Shown piece by piece: positions 1 through 11,374 of a stretch of DNA of 64,000 bases. The stretch covers positions 77,346,003 through 77,410,002 of the forward strand of contig NC_134398.1 of assembly GCF_050003625.1 (NCBI RefSeq), written 5' to 3'. The position numbers and the translations under genes are program-made. Source of the stretch: Haematobia irritans (taxonomy: Eukaryota > Arthropoda > Insecta > Diptera > Muscidae). Numbering within the stretch: the stretch's first letter is position 1; each line of letters opens with the position of its first letter. The notes under the pieces are model-generated. The model was given only the letters and a program-made list of their open reading frames with translations. It was not told the origin of the DNA and searched no databases.

Positions 1-1043
1 ATTTTGCACACTCACCAAAGGGAATTTCAGTACCCCCTAAGGAAATGGGCCTAACCGTGGGAGTTTTGCGATCTTTGCAGTACATGACTAGTTCTGTCTT
101 TGCTGGATTTACACCAAGACCATTATCTTTCGCCCATTTCTCAGTCATCCGGAGAGCTCTCAGTATAATATCTCTGACTGCTAGCGCCACATCATCTGCG
201 TATGCCACCACTTTTATCCTTTCTTTTTCTAGGGAAACCAGAAGTTTGTTTATAGCCTCTGTTCACATACCTTTGTATGTTTGCTTGCCCTAGTGTGGCT
301 GAAATACGTCTCTTTATTAGAAGTTCGTCTAACAGCCTAAGTATACCTGGATCAACATTCAGAGTTTTCAGTCCATTTAATATCGAGCTCGGATGGACAT
401 TATTGAACGCCCCTTTGATGTCTAGAAACGCCACGATTGTGTATTCTTTGACAGATAGTGAGCTTTCAATAAAGCTGACTAGTTCATGCAATGCGGTCTC
501 AGTAGACCTGCCCTTCGAGTATGCATGCTGTCGTTTCGAGAGCAAACTTGAATCCACGCTAGTTCTAAGATACATGTCTATCATCCTCTCCAGGGTCTTA
601 AGTAGGAATGAGGATAAGCTGATTGGTCGGAAATCCTTCGCATTCGAGTGAGAGGCTTTTCCTGCTTTAGGTATGAAGACGACTTTTGTTTCCCTCCACT
701 TTTCTGGAATATATGCTAAGTTTACACATCGTTTATATATCACCGTCAACCAGGGGATAATTCTTTCAGTCACTGCCTGTAACTCCGCCGGAGTAATTCC
801 ATCAGGTCCGGGGGATTTGAATGGTCCAAAGCTATTTAAAGCCCATTTTATTCTAGATTCCGACACAATTTCCTCGATAGGAAATGATCGCTGAGCCTCT
901 GTTACACCGCCGGAACATGGTTCAACCGTCTGATTTCCAGGGAAGTGTGTGTCCAAAAGTACCTCCAACGTCTCCTCACTGGACGTTGTCCAATTTCCCT
1001 CCGCTGTTTTAATGAAACCTGGAGCGGTGTTAGTGGATGCTAT
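1..1043 (-). pseudogene. 5'-truncated non-LTR retrotransposon (LINE) reverse transcriptase, broken
   Basis: Reverse transcriptase domain of a Jockey/R1/LOA-group LINE, which would copy its RNA at a nicked chromosomal site. On the minus strand from about 1043 I read the finger motif KSPGPDGITPAE, then DFRPISLSSFLLKTLE, then motif A with FLDIKGAF (catalytic Asp), up to RYVNRG near 265. The reading then jumps frame. The other frame resumes at NKLLVSLEKE and carries the catalytic box YADDVAL near 200-215, continuing to base 1. The conserved PQGG motif B expected between RYVNRG and NKLLV is missing, so a small deletion removed it and shifted the frame. The 5' part and endonuclease are absent; the 3' part lies outside the window. 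Non-functional. The clade assignment is from motif style only. Confidence 0.9.
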
Positions 1044-1092
1044 ACTCCGCTATTAGAAAACACGTCCGTTCAGTTCGACGGTTGAATAATAT

Positions 1093-1382
1093 AATTGGCT
1101 TAGAGTTTTTATTTGGATTAACAAATGATTGTTTGAAATACATTTTTAATTAAAAATTAAAAAAATCAGCACTTTTTTTAAACTGAATTAGTCTTCCGAA
1201 TTTGATTAAAAAGTTAATTGTATCAATTAATTTTTTAATCAAAAATTTTAAAATTGTCAATCATTGACTTAATTAACTTAATGTTTCTATCATGATTAAA
1301 AAGTTAGTTGTATCAATTAATTTATTAATTGAAAATTTTTTCAACTTAATTGGAAATATTTTGGTGACATTTTTTTCTGTGC
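1093..1382. mobile_element. M1 MITE, truncated copy (AATTAATT-rich, TA-type)
   Basis: This stretch matches the right part of the M1 elements at 19960-20479 and 24941-25474, including the phrases ATTGGCTTAGAGTTTTTATT and TTAATTGGAAATATTTTGG, and it ends in TTTTTTCTGTG like a complete M1 end. The left end is missing. It has no coding content and is full of alternating TTAATT/AATTAA blocks able to fold back on themselves. Confidence 0.75.
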
Positions 1383-1721
1383 AATAATGATAAAAATATT
1401 TTGAAATTATACAATTGCAAATATGGTTATGCAAGGTAAAATTACACATTGTTTATAAAGGTTTACTTAGTCTTCCAATTTATTGGAATGTCGGTTTACA
1501 GAAATATGACGATAATAAATTAGGAAGAGCAACCTTATTTTAAACAATTGGTAGGCCGTTAGAACCTGGGCTAGAACCCACGACTATGTATGTCGGACAA
1601 GGCAACTATTACTATTTGGTAGAAAAATTCCCAGGAATTCCTGCACATAGTTCCAGGGAACACGGGAGAGAAAAAATACACAATTCCCGGGAAAAACTCT
1701 AATTAGGGCCATTTTCATGTA
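1383..1721. other. Gene-free stretch with one tRNA-like fragment
   Basis: No coding sequence is visible. Around 1555-1610 the minus strand carries GTGGGTTCTAGCCC, which fits a Pol III B box (GGTTCNANNCC), so a scrap of another tRNA-derived element is possible. The bases GGCCATTTTCATG at 1708-1719 match the terminal sequence of the Harbinger-like MITE at 21055-21272 and may be a solo end. Confidence 0.4.
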
Positions 1722-2188
1722 CACCCTCAAAAAAAAAATCGCTTCTGTAACATATACTCCCAAACATATTTTGCTTCAAGCATATACATTTTTGGGTATT
1801 GCCCAAACATTTATATGTTTGATTTCTTCCAATATATAATATGTTTGAAAGCATATAGGCCTAAACAAATAATATGTTTGGGTAGTCTAAGTACCAAACA
1901 TTTTGTATTTTTCCATCCAAATTCAATAATGTTGTCTTCCAAAAAACTATATGTTGTTATGTGAACATATAATATGTTTGGAGGCATTTTGGACCCAAAA
2001 ATATTATATGCTGAGAAGAATTTTCTCCCAAAGAATATTGTGCTCAAAATTTTTTTCTGCCTAATTGTATATTGCCTCACATTTTTTTCACTTCCATGAG
2101 TTTTTTTAGTTAGCACCTTTTTCTGTAATACAAACATTGTAGAAGAAATTATTAAATTTTATAATTTTTTTTTCAATTTTACCTTTTG

Positions 2189-2465
2189 CCGGACGGGGAT
2201 TCGAACAGCGGACCACACAGTTTGTAAGACAGCACACTAACCACTGGGCTACGTAGCTGTTATGGTCATCAAGAGATAATTATCGTTATAAGTTATATTT
2301 ATATAGCATAGCTTGCGGCACCCACGAGCCGATGCAAACATAACATTGTTTAACAACATAACATTGTTAAACATACATTTGTTGGCAGCGTGGAGCAGTG
2401 GTTGGTCGTTGCGTGACAGGGGTCCTGGGTTCGATCCCTGCTTCGACCATCACCATTTTTTTTTT
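2189..2465. promoter_or_regulatory. Divergent tRNA-like head pair in TTE I
   Basis: The minus-strand head (2189-2266, type 1) has the A-box-like TAGCCCAGTGGTTAG and the B box GTTCGAATCCC. The plus-strand head (2383-2449, type 2) has TGGAGCAGTGGTTGG and GGGTTCGATCCC, followed by a T-run at about 2456-2465 that would stop RNA polymerase III. The heads face away from each other across a ~110-bp spacer containing TTATATTTATATAGCATAG. This copy lacks the CCGCCT segment present in the type-2 head of TTE XVI. The acceptor-stem halves do not pair, so these are promoter relics rather than tRNA genes. Confidence 0.75.
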
Positions 2466-3149
2466 AATATATTTTTTAACATATATTCCAGATTCGTTCG
2501 GAAGTTCCCGACAAGGTGTCCAGCATTACATACTATTATATTAAATTTTTACTACGAAATTGTAAAGTGCGTTTTATAAAAGACTTAAAGTCAGAAAAGA
2601 AAAATGCTTGATATAAACGAAATGGACTGAGTTCAAATCAAATATTATTTTTTTATTGCAAAAATAAAAATTGTTTAACAAATAAAGGTTTTTGTATACA
2701 AGTTTAAAATTTTCGAAGAAATTCAAAAACTCTTACAAACGAAGAACGTGAATTCGATATATAAAAATATTTTTCCATCGAATCCTAAGGTTAACGATAA
2801 CCATTCAAAAGCACATTATATTTAAATTCTAAACAGTAATTTTACAACAGCACATAAATTTATTTTGGTGTGAGCAATTGTTTGCTAGCATGTAACACCA
2901 TTAATTTAGAAATACAAATAAATATGAATTTTTATTAACGAATAATTTTGTACTTAATTTAATTCTTAAGGCCGGCATAAAGTTGGCATTATCGCCTTAA
3001 AATGACCATGTTTACCCTTTTACTTTTTTTTTAATAATTTCTTTTAAAGAAAATAAACTTATTCAATTGTTGCTTTGGATCTTTCCCCACCATGTTATAA
3101 TACAATTTACCGGAAAAAGTTGTAATGTTACTCTGGTTTTGCCGCTAAA

Positions 3150-3379
3150 AGGTGAGTATTAAGTTCGAGTTTAGCCGCTAAAATCGCTAAAGTGAAAACT
3201 AAATCAGTAAGAAAAATCCATGAAATTATACATATTTGTTGCAAATTTTATTATAACTTGATGGGGAAAAGCCCAAGCAAATTTTCACAAAGTTTGTATT
3301 CCTTAAAATGGATTATTAAAAAAATTAATCGTGAAAAAATGACGTTTTTAGCGGCTAAACTCGAACTTAATACCCACCT
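3150..3379. mobile_element. M3 MITE inside TTE I
   Basis: About 230 bp with inverted ends GGTGAGTATTAAGTTCGAGT and, on the other strand, GGTGGGTATTAAGTTCGAGT, each running on into TTAGCCGCTAAAA. The TIR is at least 32 bp. The same element lies at 43159-43355 and 24188-24406. A related inverted motif, GCGGGCATTAAGTTCGAGTT, recurs just outside at 3395-3428 and in other TTEs. Non-coding. Confidence 0.75.
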
Positions 3380-3569
3380 ACAATGAGAAATAATTTTAGC
3401 GGCAAAACTCGAACTCAATGCCCGCTTTTATTTTCGAAAAAATCCGTCAACTCCTCTTGGACTACTCATTAATAAAGAGGAACTAATCTTTGTTTTTATA
3501 GATCTTACTGTTTAATTTTTCACTGTTTCGCCCTGTTTTCATTTTACTTTCACAACTCTAAAAAGAGTG

Positions 3570-4176
3570 CACTGAAAAAATATTGTCGTGAGGCCAAAAA
3601 GTTCATGTCCTTAAAATAAGAATACAACTTTTGCTTAGCTTAGAAGACGCATTTCTCTAATATAAAGTTTTTTTTCCATGTTAAAAGGTCGATACTTTCA
3701 ATGAAGTCGTGTTGTCGTTATAATTAAGTGATTTGACTTAAAAATGGGTATCATAACATGAAAGAACAAATTTTTGGACTAAGGTCAACTTGACTTTAAT
3801 AATTCACAAAAATTCTTTAAAATTAATGAAACTGTCTTTAAATTTGTTGCATTTTTGCATCTTGACTACAAGGCAAAAATCATTAAAAAATAGGATATGT
3901 TTTTCAACACTTTATTTTAAAGACATTTTTACTTGAAACATAGCATAATTTCTACTGGAAGTCTTGTTTTTAACGGACATTTTATACCATATGAAAAAAA
4001 CCTGAAAAAGCGAAAAATTGAAATGTGCTTCGTAGAGTCAAGTACACCATTTAAAAGATAATTGTGTCTTAAAAGCATCCTTACTTGTATTCTCCGCTTC
4101 TTTGGTTCGGAATCAATATCAAAATTGTTAAAGTGGAGACACAATCTTTGGAACCGGACATGCTTTTTGTTCAGTG
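3570..4176. mobile_element. M2 MITE inside TTE I
   Basis: A 607-bp non-coding element starting CACTGAAAAAATATTGTCG and ending TTTTTGTTCAGTG, followed by TA; the left flank reads TG, a decayed TA. The same insertion sits at the same point in TTE XVI (43549-44161), so M2 was already aboard before the two TTEs separated. Other M2 copies are at 5833-7556 and 34588-35238. TIR and TA duplication suggest a Tc1/mariner-type MITE. Confidence 0.85.
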
Positions 4177-4844
4177 TATAGTGCCCTTTCGTTAGTTTTT
4201 ATGAAGATCCCTTTAATTACCTTTGTTTGAATATTTTGACTTTCTCGTCCTACGTTCCGATTTGTTTTGACGAAACAAAAAAATTGTGCCCGTAATGCGA
4301 AAATGATAAACAAAACTCATGCTCTTTTTTCAAATATATTTTATCTTGGTTCCGAATGAATTTTCTCTCCGAATACTCATTTTAATATTTTACTTAAGCA
4401 TATACAATTTTTGGTGAAGTCTTATATCGCAACATATATATGTTTACTCATAATATGTAAATTTATACTTGTTTATATTCACACGTAGTATTTTTCCTAT
4501 ATTTAATGAAATTTTCTTTGTGTATATATATTTGTAATGCGCCAATTGGTTACTTTCATTATTCTACTTCCAGCATACACTTTGTCTCTCTTTGTAAACA
4601 CATATATGTTTATGGGCTATTTCTAAATTAATATATGTTTGAATCCAAGCATATTATATTTACAAACATTTTATTTCCCAAACATAATATGTTCTAACAT
4701 ATTAACATATATGTCCCAAACATATTATTATATGTTTGCACTCAAAAATATTGTGTTTAAAAATTTGAGTTCCAAACATATAATGTTTATACCCAAACAT
4801 ATGAAAAACAGTCTTTTTCGACCGTGTAGCTACACAATATTTTA

Positions 4845-5832
4845 GCTGTTCTAAATCGCTTTTATTTGGAAATAATTCTGCAACTTATGAACGGATAACG
4901 ATATCAACATATTTTTTTTTATGTGTGAAAGCTGAAGTGTTTTCCTCTAAGTTTGCAAGTCCCACGGGCTGACCTAGCTGTCAACTCCGCAATTTTGAAC
5001 CGATTTCGATGATTTTTCAATGCTGGGTATAAATTGTAAAGCTCTATAACAAATTGCGTGTGCAATTATCTTTTACCGTTCGCAAGATATGGGCCCCACA
5101 ATTTAGTTTTTTGCAAAATTTTGACAAAGTGGGGTCAGTATTTTGAACCTAGAAGTTCTGTTTTTGAATAGATTCGTAATTTCTTATCTGCATTCCCTTC
5201 AAAATTCTACGAATCCTAGACAAAAAAAATGTGTACCCACGTGCTTTAGATTAACCCTTATACTACGTTGGGTAGTAGGTCGTATTTTTCATCACCGAAT
5301 TTTTTACTGTTGGATTATAATTAAAAGTTCTTTCTACTCAGCATGAATTCAGCATATGTCACCAACTCATGTACTGAGTGATAGACATTTTTAATTATAT
5401 ACGAACAGTAGGAAATGCGGTGATGAAAAATACGACATGGGTCATCAAATGACCCCAACGTAGTATAAGGGTTAAAAGTTGTAAAGTCCACAAATTAGAA
5501 TTTCAAAAAATTACTAATTGTTGACCATTTTTTTTGTTTGTTCGAAAAAAGCACATACATTCTTTCTGTGGTAACATATTTTTATAGATTTCTCCAATCT
5601 TTTTGTACTTGTTTCTTATAGACCACCAAATAAGGATACGTTTTAAGCTTTATCGGTCATTTTGGTAAAGTAGTATATGAGTTATTCTTCTCCCAAAACC
5701 GGCAATTTTTCAAAAAGAAAAAATTTTGTTTTCAAAAATTCTCATTCGGCAAAGCACCGATTGCTAAGCCGATCTGTTTTCCAAAATTTCCTATGTGTCC
5801 ACTAAGTAACTGTATAAGATTTCAACATCCTA
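4845..5832. repeat. Repeat H, left portion
   Basis: Moderately repeated non-coding DNA of unknown class. It resumes at 7557 after the M2 insertion, and parts of it occur inverted at about 9340-9900 (for example CGCTTTTATTTGGAAATAAT near 4858 and its complement near 9850). It contains the piggyBac-type MITE at 5255-5471. No ORF with a recognisable domain is present. Confidence 0.65.
5255..5471. mobile_element. piggyBac-type MITE with TTAA duplication
   Basis: This 217-bp element begins CCCTTATACTACGTTGGG and ends with the inverted CCCAACGTAGTATAAGGG. TTAA lies directly on both sides (5251-5254 and 5472-5475), the target duplication of piggyBac transposons. Most of the element is an imperfect palindrome, with GTCGTATTTTTCATCACCG and its complement in the two halves. 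It encodes nothing and would depend on an external transposase. Confidence 0.88.
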
Positions 5833-5984
5833 CACTAAAAAAAAAGCATACTCGGTTCCAAAGATTTTGCCTTTTCTTTAAAAAATTTGGTATTGATTCC
5901 GAGCCAAAGAAGCGGAGAATACAAGTAAGGATATTTTTAAGACACAATTCTCTTATAAATTTAGGTTTTGTGTACTTGCTTCTA

Positions 5985-7051
5985 CACTCTTAGAAAAATA
6001 TGTTTTTCATATGTTCCGATATAAACAAAGTGTGTTTCGGGCACAATTTTAAAACACAATATATTTAAGTGCAAACATCTATTGTTCCTAAACTAACACT
6101 AAATGTTTGGGACATCTATGTTAATATGTTAGAATATATTATGTTTGGGGCATAAATGTTTTATAAAAATCATATGTGTGAATGCAAACATATATAAATT
6201 TACAAATTTCGACTAAACATACATATGTTGTGATACTTTATCCAAAGCGACAGAGAGAGTATAGAGAAAGAAATAGAGATGGAAACCGGGAGAGTTGACG
6301 AAAGATATCAACATAACACAGCGAAAGAATCAAAAGAGAACAATTTCTGTGAAACCGCTGGTATGTTGTTTCGGAAAACCGTTTTATGATAAGGCCAAAA
6401 ATTTGAATGAAATCGAAGTTTCATTATAAACATTTAATATAGTATAAATATAAATGTGCAAATTAAAAAAAAAACAAGTTTTCGGTCGGAGCAGGGATTG
6501 AACCCACGACCCTTTGCATGCAAGGCAGACATGCTAACCACTGCTCCACGTGGCAAACAAATGTATGTTTCTGTTAAATAATGTTATGTTTGCATGGGCT
6601 CGTGGGCGCTGCAAACTATGCTATATAAATGTAACTTATAACGATAATTATCTGCTGGTGACCATAACAGCTACGTAGCCCAGTGGATAGTGTGTTGGCT
6701 TACAAACTGTATGGTACTCGGTTCGATTCTCCGTGCAGGCGAAAGGTAAAATTTAAAAAATTTATAAAAGTGAATAAGTTCTTCAACATTATTTGTATTA
6801 CAGAAAAAGGTGCCAAGAACTAAAATATTTCGTGGAAGTGAAAATTACGGGTATGTTAGGCAATGAGAACAATCGTCTTTGGGAAAAATTCTTCCAAGCA
6901 CATAATATTTTTGGGCTCAAAATGCTTCCAAACATATAATATGTTCACATAAAACAAACATATTAATGTTTCGGTAGTATCCAATAATATATGTGCTTCC
7001 TGCAAAATATGTTTGGAACATATGTTAAAGAAGCGATTTTTTTTGAGGGTG
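5985..7051. mobile_element. TTE copy II (ends B and A)
   Basis: A 1067-bp TTE starting CACTCTTAGAAAAATATG and ending TTTTTTTGAGGGTG, flanked by TA on both sides (5983-5984, 7052-7053). The joined flanks GCTTC-TA-GGAAGC are continuous at 34740-34741 in another M2, so the insertion is exact. It carries a complete divergent head pair. The run from 6249 to 6300 is a GA-rich tract (AGAGAGAGTATAGAGAAAG) shared by all end-B copies. Confidence 0.9.
6485..6741. promoter_or_regulatory. Divergent tRNA-like head pair in TTE II
   Basis: The minus-strand type-2 head (6485-6556) keeps its A-box region GTGGAGCAGTGGTTAGC and B box GGGTTCAATCCC, and reads outward into a T-run opposite the A-run near 6464. The plus-strand type-1 head (6669-6741) has TAGCCCAGTGGATAG and GGTTCGATTCT. 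The order is inverted relative to TTE I because the whole element is inverted. Confidence 0.75.
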
Positions 7052-7556
7052 TAGGAAGCAAATTTTAATTTTTCGCTTTCTCAGCTTTTTTCTTCATATG
7101 CTATCAAAGTCCTTTAAAAACGAGTCAACGGCAACTTTATCTTCCAAATTAAGACTCGACTTCCAGTAGAAATTATGCTATGTTTGAAGTAAAAAACTTC
7201 TTTAAAATAAAGTTTTGAGAAACATGTCCTATATTTGAACGATTTTTTGCTTTGTAGTTAAGATGCATAAAGACAACAAATTTAAAGACAATTTCATTAA
7301 ATTTAAAGAATTTTTCTGAATTATTAAAGTCAAGTTGACCTTAGCCTATAAATTTTTTCTTTCATGTTAAGATATCCATTTTTAAGTCAAATCACTTAAT
7401 TATAAGGACAATACGACTTCATTGAAAAGTTTATCGACTTTTGGAGAAGGAAAATAACTTTATTTTAGAGAAATGCGTCTTCCATGCTAAGCAAAATTTG
7501 TATTCGTATTTTAAAGACAGGAAATCTTTGACCTCACGACAATATTTTTTTCAGTG

Positions 7557-7690
7557 TACCAGTAAACAGCTGAGAAATATGCAAATTACAAAAAATAACG
7601 TATTTTCAACATATGGGGATTTCGGGTATTTTTGATACCAATTTTGGGAATGGTGTATTCAGCAATGTTTCTTAAAACAGTTTTACCAGC
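7557..7690. repeat. Repeat H, right portion
   Basis: Continuation of H after the M2 insertion, matching the inverted H copy near 9480-9640 (CAGCTGAGAAATATGCAAATT and its complement). No coding content. Confidence 0.6.
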
Positions 7691-8291
7691 AAAAATCAAT
7701 AAAAATCGTAATGATATTACAATTAGTTCAACAGCTATTAACCCAGCAAAAACTAGGTAACCACATCTCACTACGGTTTGCATTACCAGGAGTAAAACTG
7801 TCATTACACATTGCATTACATTGCGGTGAGTTATAATGAATAACTTATAATGAATAACTTATAATGAATTGTAGGTAATTTTTTAATTCTTATTGTCAAA
7901 AATGTAATGCAGTTGGCTGTTAGTAGCATAATAAATAGAATAAATGATGGTATCATTAGATATAATTATTCACATAATTGAGCATTTACTTAAAAAACTC
8001 AAAAAGAATATGTAATGTAACGGTAATTCTGAAAATTTTTACGTTAACGAATATTCTTCACAAATATTTCATAATAATTGTGTTTTAAATTAATGGCATT
8101 ACCATATTATGTTTTAAACAAATGCTTTATTATACCTCATTCATACGTATTTTACTTCCAGAATCCACTTTAACTAGATTTCAACTGTCATTTGCCTTAT
8201 AAAAAAGGGATTCAACAAAGTCCACTTTCGAACCTAATGTGAATGGGCTTTTAGGTATATTTTAACGAATCCAATTCCCCTGAACAACCTA
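7691..8291. other. Gene-free AT-rich stretch
   Basis: No ORF with a recognisable domain is present. AATAACTTATAATG is repeated at 7840-7866. The segment 8130-8203 (TCCACTTTAACTAGATTTCA and flanks) recurs at 63938-64000, so part of this stretch belongs to a dispersed repeat cut off by the window end. Confidence 0.5.
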
Positions 8292-8517
8292 CACAGAAAA
8301 AAATTTCACGAATATTTTTCAAATGTAAGTCTTAATTTTTAAAAAATATTCAATTAAAAATGTAATTGATTCAACAAATTTTTTAATTGAAACAAAAATC
8401 AATCACAAAAATTAATGGTATCAATTAATTTTTGATTTCTGTAATTGAAGGCATTTCAATTAAAAAATTAACTGGATCAATTAATTTCGTGATTGAATCT
8501 GAAAAAAATTTTTTGTG
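8292..8517. mobile_element. M1 MITE, complete short copy
   Basis: A 226-bp element starting CACAGAAAAAAATTTCACG and ending AAAAAAATTTTTTGTG, with TA on both sides (8290-8291, 8518-8519). It is filled with AATTAATT/TTAATTG blocks that fold into a hairpin. Longer M1 copies are at 19387-19670, 19960-20479 and 24941-25474. Non-coding. Confidence 0.82.
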
Positions 8518-8720
8518 TATACATTAATAATTATTTTAATAATAATTATTGCGTCTTATCTTATTTATATGAATATATTAACATTTTGTTTTTTGTTTAT
8601 TTATACTATTCAAATAGTGTCCATATAACAGCATTACTCTATATATTTGGCGAACGAAGTCATTATTCGCAAGATTTGGTTACCTGAGACAATAAGTATT
8701 TATTTTTCAAACTTTGGTAT

Positions 8721-8812
8721 ATCTACAAATAAGTGGTTACATATTAGGTGTATATATTTTTCAAGTGTGCCAAGTTTGATTTAAATCGGTTGAGATTTAG
8801 ACATAGCTCCCA
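8721..8812. repeat. FR1 fly repeat fragment interrupted by TTE III
   Basis: The sequence AAATCGGTTGAGATTTAGAC followed by ATAGCTCCCA is a decayed FR1 module; it continues at 9305 with CATATAAACGTAC. The family is better seen at 25521-27193. Confidence 0.6.
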
Positions 8813-9304
8813 CACGGACGAAAAAGACTGTTTTTCATATATTTGGGTGTAAAAATTATATGTTTGGAACTCAAATTTTTTCACACAATATTTTTAAGTG
8901 CAAGCATATAATGTTCATAAACTAGCATAACATGTTTGGAACATATATATTAATATGTTAGAACATATTATGTTTGGGACATAAAATGTTTGTAAATATA
9001 ATATGCTTAGATGCAAACATATATTAATTTGGAAATAGCCTATAAACATATATGTGTTTAGAAAGAGAGACCTAGAGAGTATTCTGCAAGTAAAATAATG
9101 GAAGTAACCAATTGGCCCTTAAACATATATCCACACAAAGAAAATTTCATTAAAATTTTTTACTACCTGTGTATGCCCTAAGGTGAAACATAATATGTTT
9201 GAACAATACAAACAATATTTTGTTTGGAGCAATCCTGAGTATATATATGATTGATGCAAAATGTGTTTGGGGTATATGTTACAGAAGCGATTTTTTGGAG
9301 GGTG
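8813..9304. mobile_element. TTE copy III, short form (ends C and A), CA duplication
   Basis: A 492-bp TTE starting CACGGACGAAAAAGACTG and ending TTTTTTGGAGGGTG. It lacks the central tRNA-head region. The flanking dinucleotides are CA on both sides, and FR1 copies read GCTCCCATATA across this point, so a CA rather than a TA was duplicated. At 9216-9217 it carries the uninterrupted form of the site where the Himar1-like mariner sits in TTE XII. Confidence 0.82.
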
Positions 9305-9339
9305 CATATAAACGTACATTTGCAGAAATGCATTATTTT

Positions 9340-9900
9340 ACCCGAATTAGTGACGTTTAGTGAAAGTTTTTGCGCATTTGGCAAAGCAAGGGTCTAAACA
9401 TAACACATCGTTGGAAAGGTATTTTAGAAACCTTTATTTCTATGCAACTGAAAAGAACAAAAAATACGAAACTTTGAACGATTTTTACGATTTTTATTGA
9501 TTTTGCAGGTAAAATTGTTGTAAGAAATATTGGTGAATATATCATTACCAAAATCGGTATCTAAAATCCCCAAAGTAGGGACATATGATGAAAAAACGTT
9601 ATTTTTTGTAATTTGCATATTTCTCAGCTGTTTACTGGTAGGATGTTGAAACCTTTTACAGTTACTTAATGGACACATAGGGCTTAGCAATCGGTGCTTT
9701 GCCGAATGAGAATTTTTGAAAACAAAATTTTTTCTTTTTGAAAAATTGCCTATTTTGGGAGGAGAATAACTCATACATTACTACAACACTACATCATTCA
9801 CACACAGAAAATTATTTTGCTATCTTTATCCGTTCAAAAGTTGCTGAATTATTTCCAAAAAAGCGATTTGGAACCACTGTGTGGCGGTTAACAAACAGAA
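9340..9900. repeat. Repeat H, second copy, inverted
   Basis: Complementary to parts of 4845-5832 and 7557-7690. It provides the unoccupied M2 target at 9639-9640 (CTGGTAGGATGTTG). It also contains GTTGCTGAATTATTTCCAAA, the complement of bases near 4865. The class is unknown and no coding region is recognisable. Confidence 0.65.
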
Positions 9901-10565
9901 ATTTGAATATATTCTTGTTGCGGGTTAACTTTAATTAAAAACATTTAAGTTCTTAGCTACCATGGTGTGGCATAGGATGGATTGCATCCGCTGTGTGATT
10001 TAAAAGTTGTTTAACTAACTTGGTCTAAGTGCACCCAAAGAAAAAATATTTGCCCAAGAATGAAATTTTAGACGAACGAAATTCGCCCTTGTTATAAAGC
10101 ATTTTCTTTAGGAGCAAATAAACCAGTATTTATGACAAATGTTGCAACGGGTTTCTCTAATATTCTTCATATGTATTTTTATCTACTGAATTCGGGAAAA
10201 AAAAATTTTAAATTTTTTTGTCGAACAGTTTTTGATATATCCCGTTATTTTTAGTTTTTATATCCGATTTTTTTTTTGAAGATGTGGCTTTTTCGCATCG
10301 ATATTTTTTGAACCATCTAACTTATCACAGATACAATTATATACAATTATTTGCGGTCTTAATACCTTTAATTTAAGTACCAACAACGATATAATCGAAC
10401 ATTTCTAACTCGAGATATAATTTGTTTAGTGAAAAAGCGAAAAATAAAGGGATATGTCAAAAATTGTTCCATAAAAAAATTTTAAACATTTGTTTTCGAA
10501 TTCAGCAGATTAAAATACATAAGAAACGTCGACTCTTATCAAGGGTACATTTTCAGTGTAAACTA
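9901..10565. repeat. Gene-free stretch, mostly repeat R3
   Basis: From about 10180 this matches R3 segments at 12225-12320, 35760-35877 and 37837-38016, sharing GCATCGATATTTTTTGAACC and CTAACTCGAGATATAATTTG. It supplies the unoccupied target of TTE XIII at 10378-10379. No coding content; 9901-10180 shows nothing recognisable. Confidence 0.55.
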
Positions 10566-11062
10566 CACCCAGAAAAAAGTGCCTTCGAAACTAAAGGAAA
10601 AATTTTTCATCAATATAGTTTATCCATTTTATTTCCATTAAGGTAAAATTTTGTGAGAAATAATAAAATTTACTCGTTTCAGTAAAAATATCCTATACTG
10701 TAAGCAGTTAGGAATAGTTCATTAACTAGAATAGGGCATGGAATTTTACTCATACTATTTTCTTCGCTGGGTATAAGAATTTACTACTGAACAAGAATAT
10801 TTTATTCACCGATAACAAAGCATTCGTAAAAATAAACAAAACCCGAACTAAAACCAAGTTTCCTCAAAATTAGTAAAATTTCTTATAAAATGATAATTGC
10901 GACTTCCTTTATAATAGACAGTTTTTCATACATACGAACAACACTTGGCATAGAAAAATATTTTAGTTCATTCGTACTAAGAAGTATGCAATCCAATCAA
11001 AACTTAAGGAAACACACTTGTTAGAATATAGGAAATTTTCCTATATTTCTATTGTCTACCTG

Positions 11063-11309
11063 TAATCGATACCTGTCATCGCAATCGATGTGTTTGCGCG
11101 TGGGTGTAATCGATATGTTTGCGCGTGGGTTGTTTTTTTAGTTGGAAACGCGTTGTTGTGGTATACGGAAAGATTGTTAAAAAATAATATTGTAAAATAA
11201 TATAATAAATAACAAATAAAATATATAAAATATTTATTATTTTAAATTAGTGAGAAAAATTTTCGTTTTTTGAAAATAAATCTATCAATGTTCGTGATGG
11301 TATATAAAG
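11063..11309 (+). promoter_or_regulatory. Promoter-like region of R4 (ATCGAT motifs, TATA box)
   Basis: TAATCGATA, AATCGATGTG and TAATCGATATG occur within about 60 bp and resemble DREF/BEAF-type TATCGATA sites of fly promoters; TTTGCGCGTGGGT is repeated twice among them. About 170 bp further comes TATATAAAG. The inverted copy keeps GTATAAAG and two ATCGAT motifs. Promoter activity is inferred from motifs only. Confidence 0.45.
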
Positions 11310-11374
11310 AAAGAAAACACCAGCAGAATAACAACCCTTTCATTTGTCTTCATTTTGGAATCTTCAATTATCAG

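Larger units (their letters stand above)
1722..4826. mobile_element. TTE copy I, long form (ends A and C)
   Basis: A 3.1-kb non-autonomous element that starts CACCCTCAAAAAAAAAATCG after TA (1720-1721) and ends TTTTTCGACCGTG before TA (4827-4828). It is nearly co-linear with TTE XVI at 41726-44823, so boundaries are supported twice. In order it holds an AAACATAT/ATATGTTT-rich left arm, the paired tRNA-like heads, an AT-rich middle, an M3 MITE (3150-3379), an M2 MITE (3570-4176) and a right arm rich in the same short motif. No long ORF exists. The TA duplication and CAC ends fit Tc1/mariner-type cut-and-paste mobilisation by an enzyme encoded elsewhere, which is an inference. Confidence 0.85.
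5833..7556. mobile_element. M2 MITE interrupted by TTE II, inserted in repeat H
   Basis: The left part (5833-5984) starts CACTAAAAAAAAAGC after TA and the right part (7052-7556) ends TTTTTTTCAGTG before TA. Removing TTE II leaves an M2 of about 655 bp, matching the 651-bp copy at 34588-35238. The H sequence on both sides (CAACATCC-TA-CCAGTAAAC) is uninterrupted in the inverted H copy at 9639-9640, which proves the target and the TA duplication. Confidence 0.88.

Noticed and set aside
6669..6741. tRNA genes at each head (for example 6669-6741)
   Set aside because: A and B boxes are present but the acceptor stems do not pair and copies have indels in stems, so they are tRNA-derived promoter relics.
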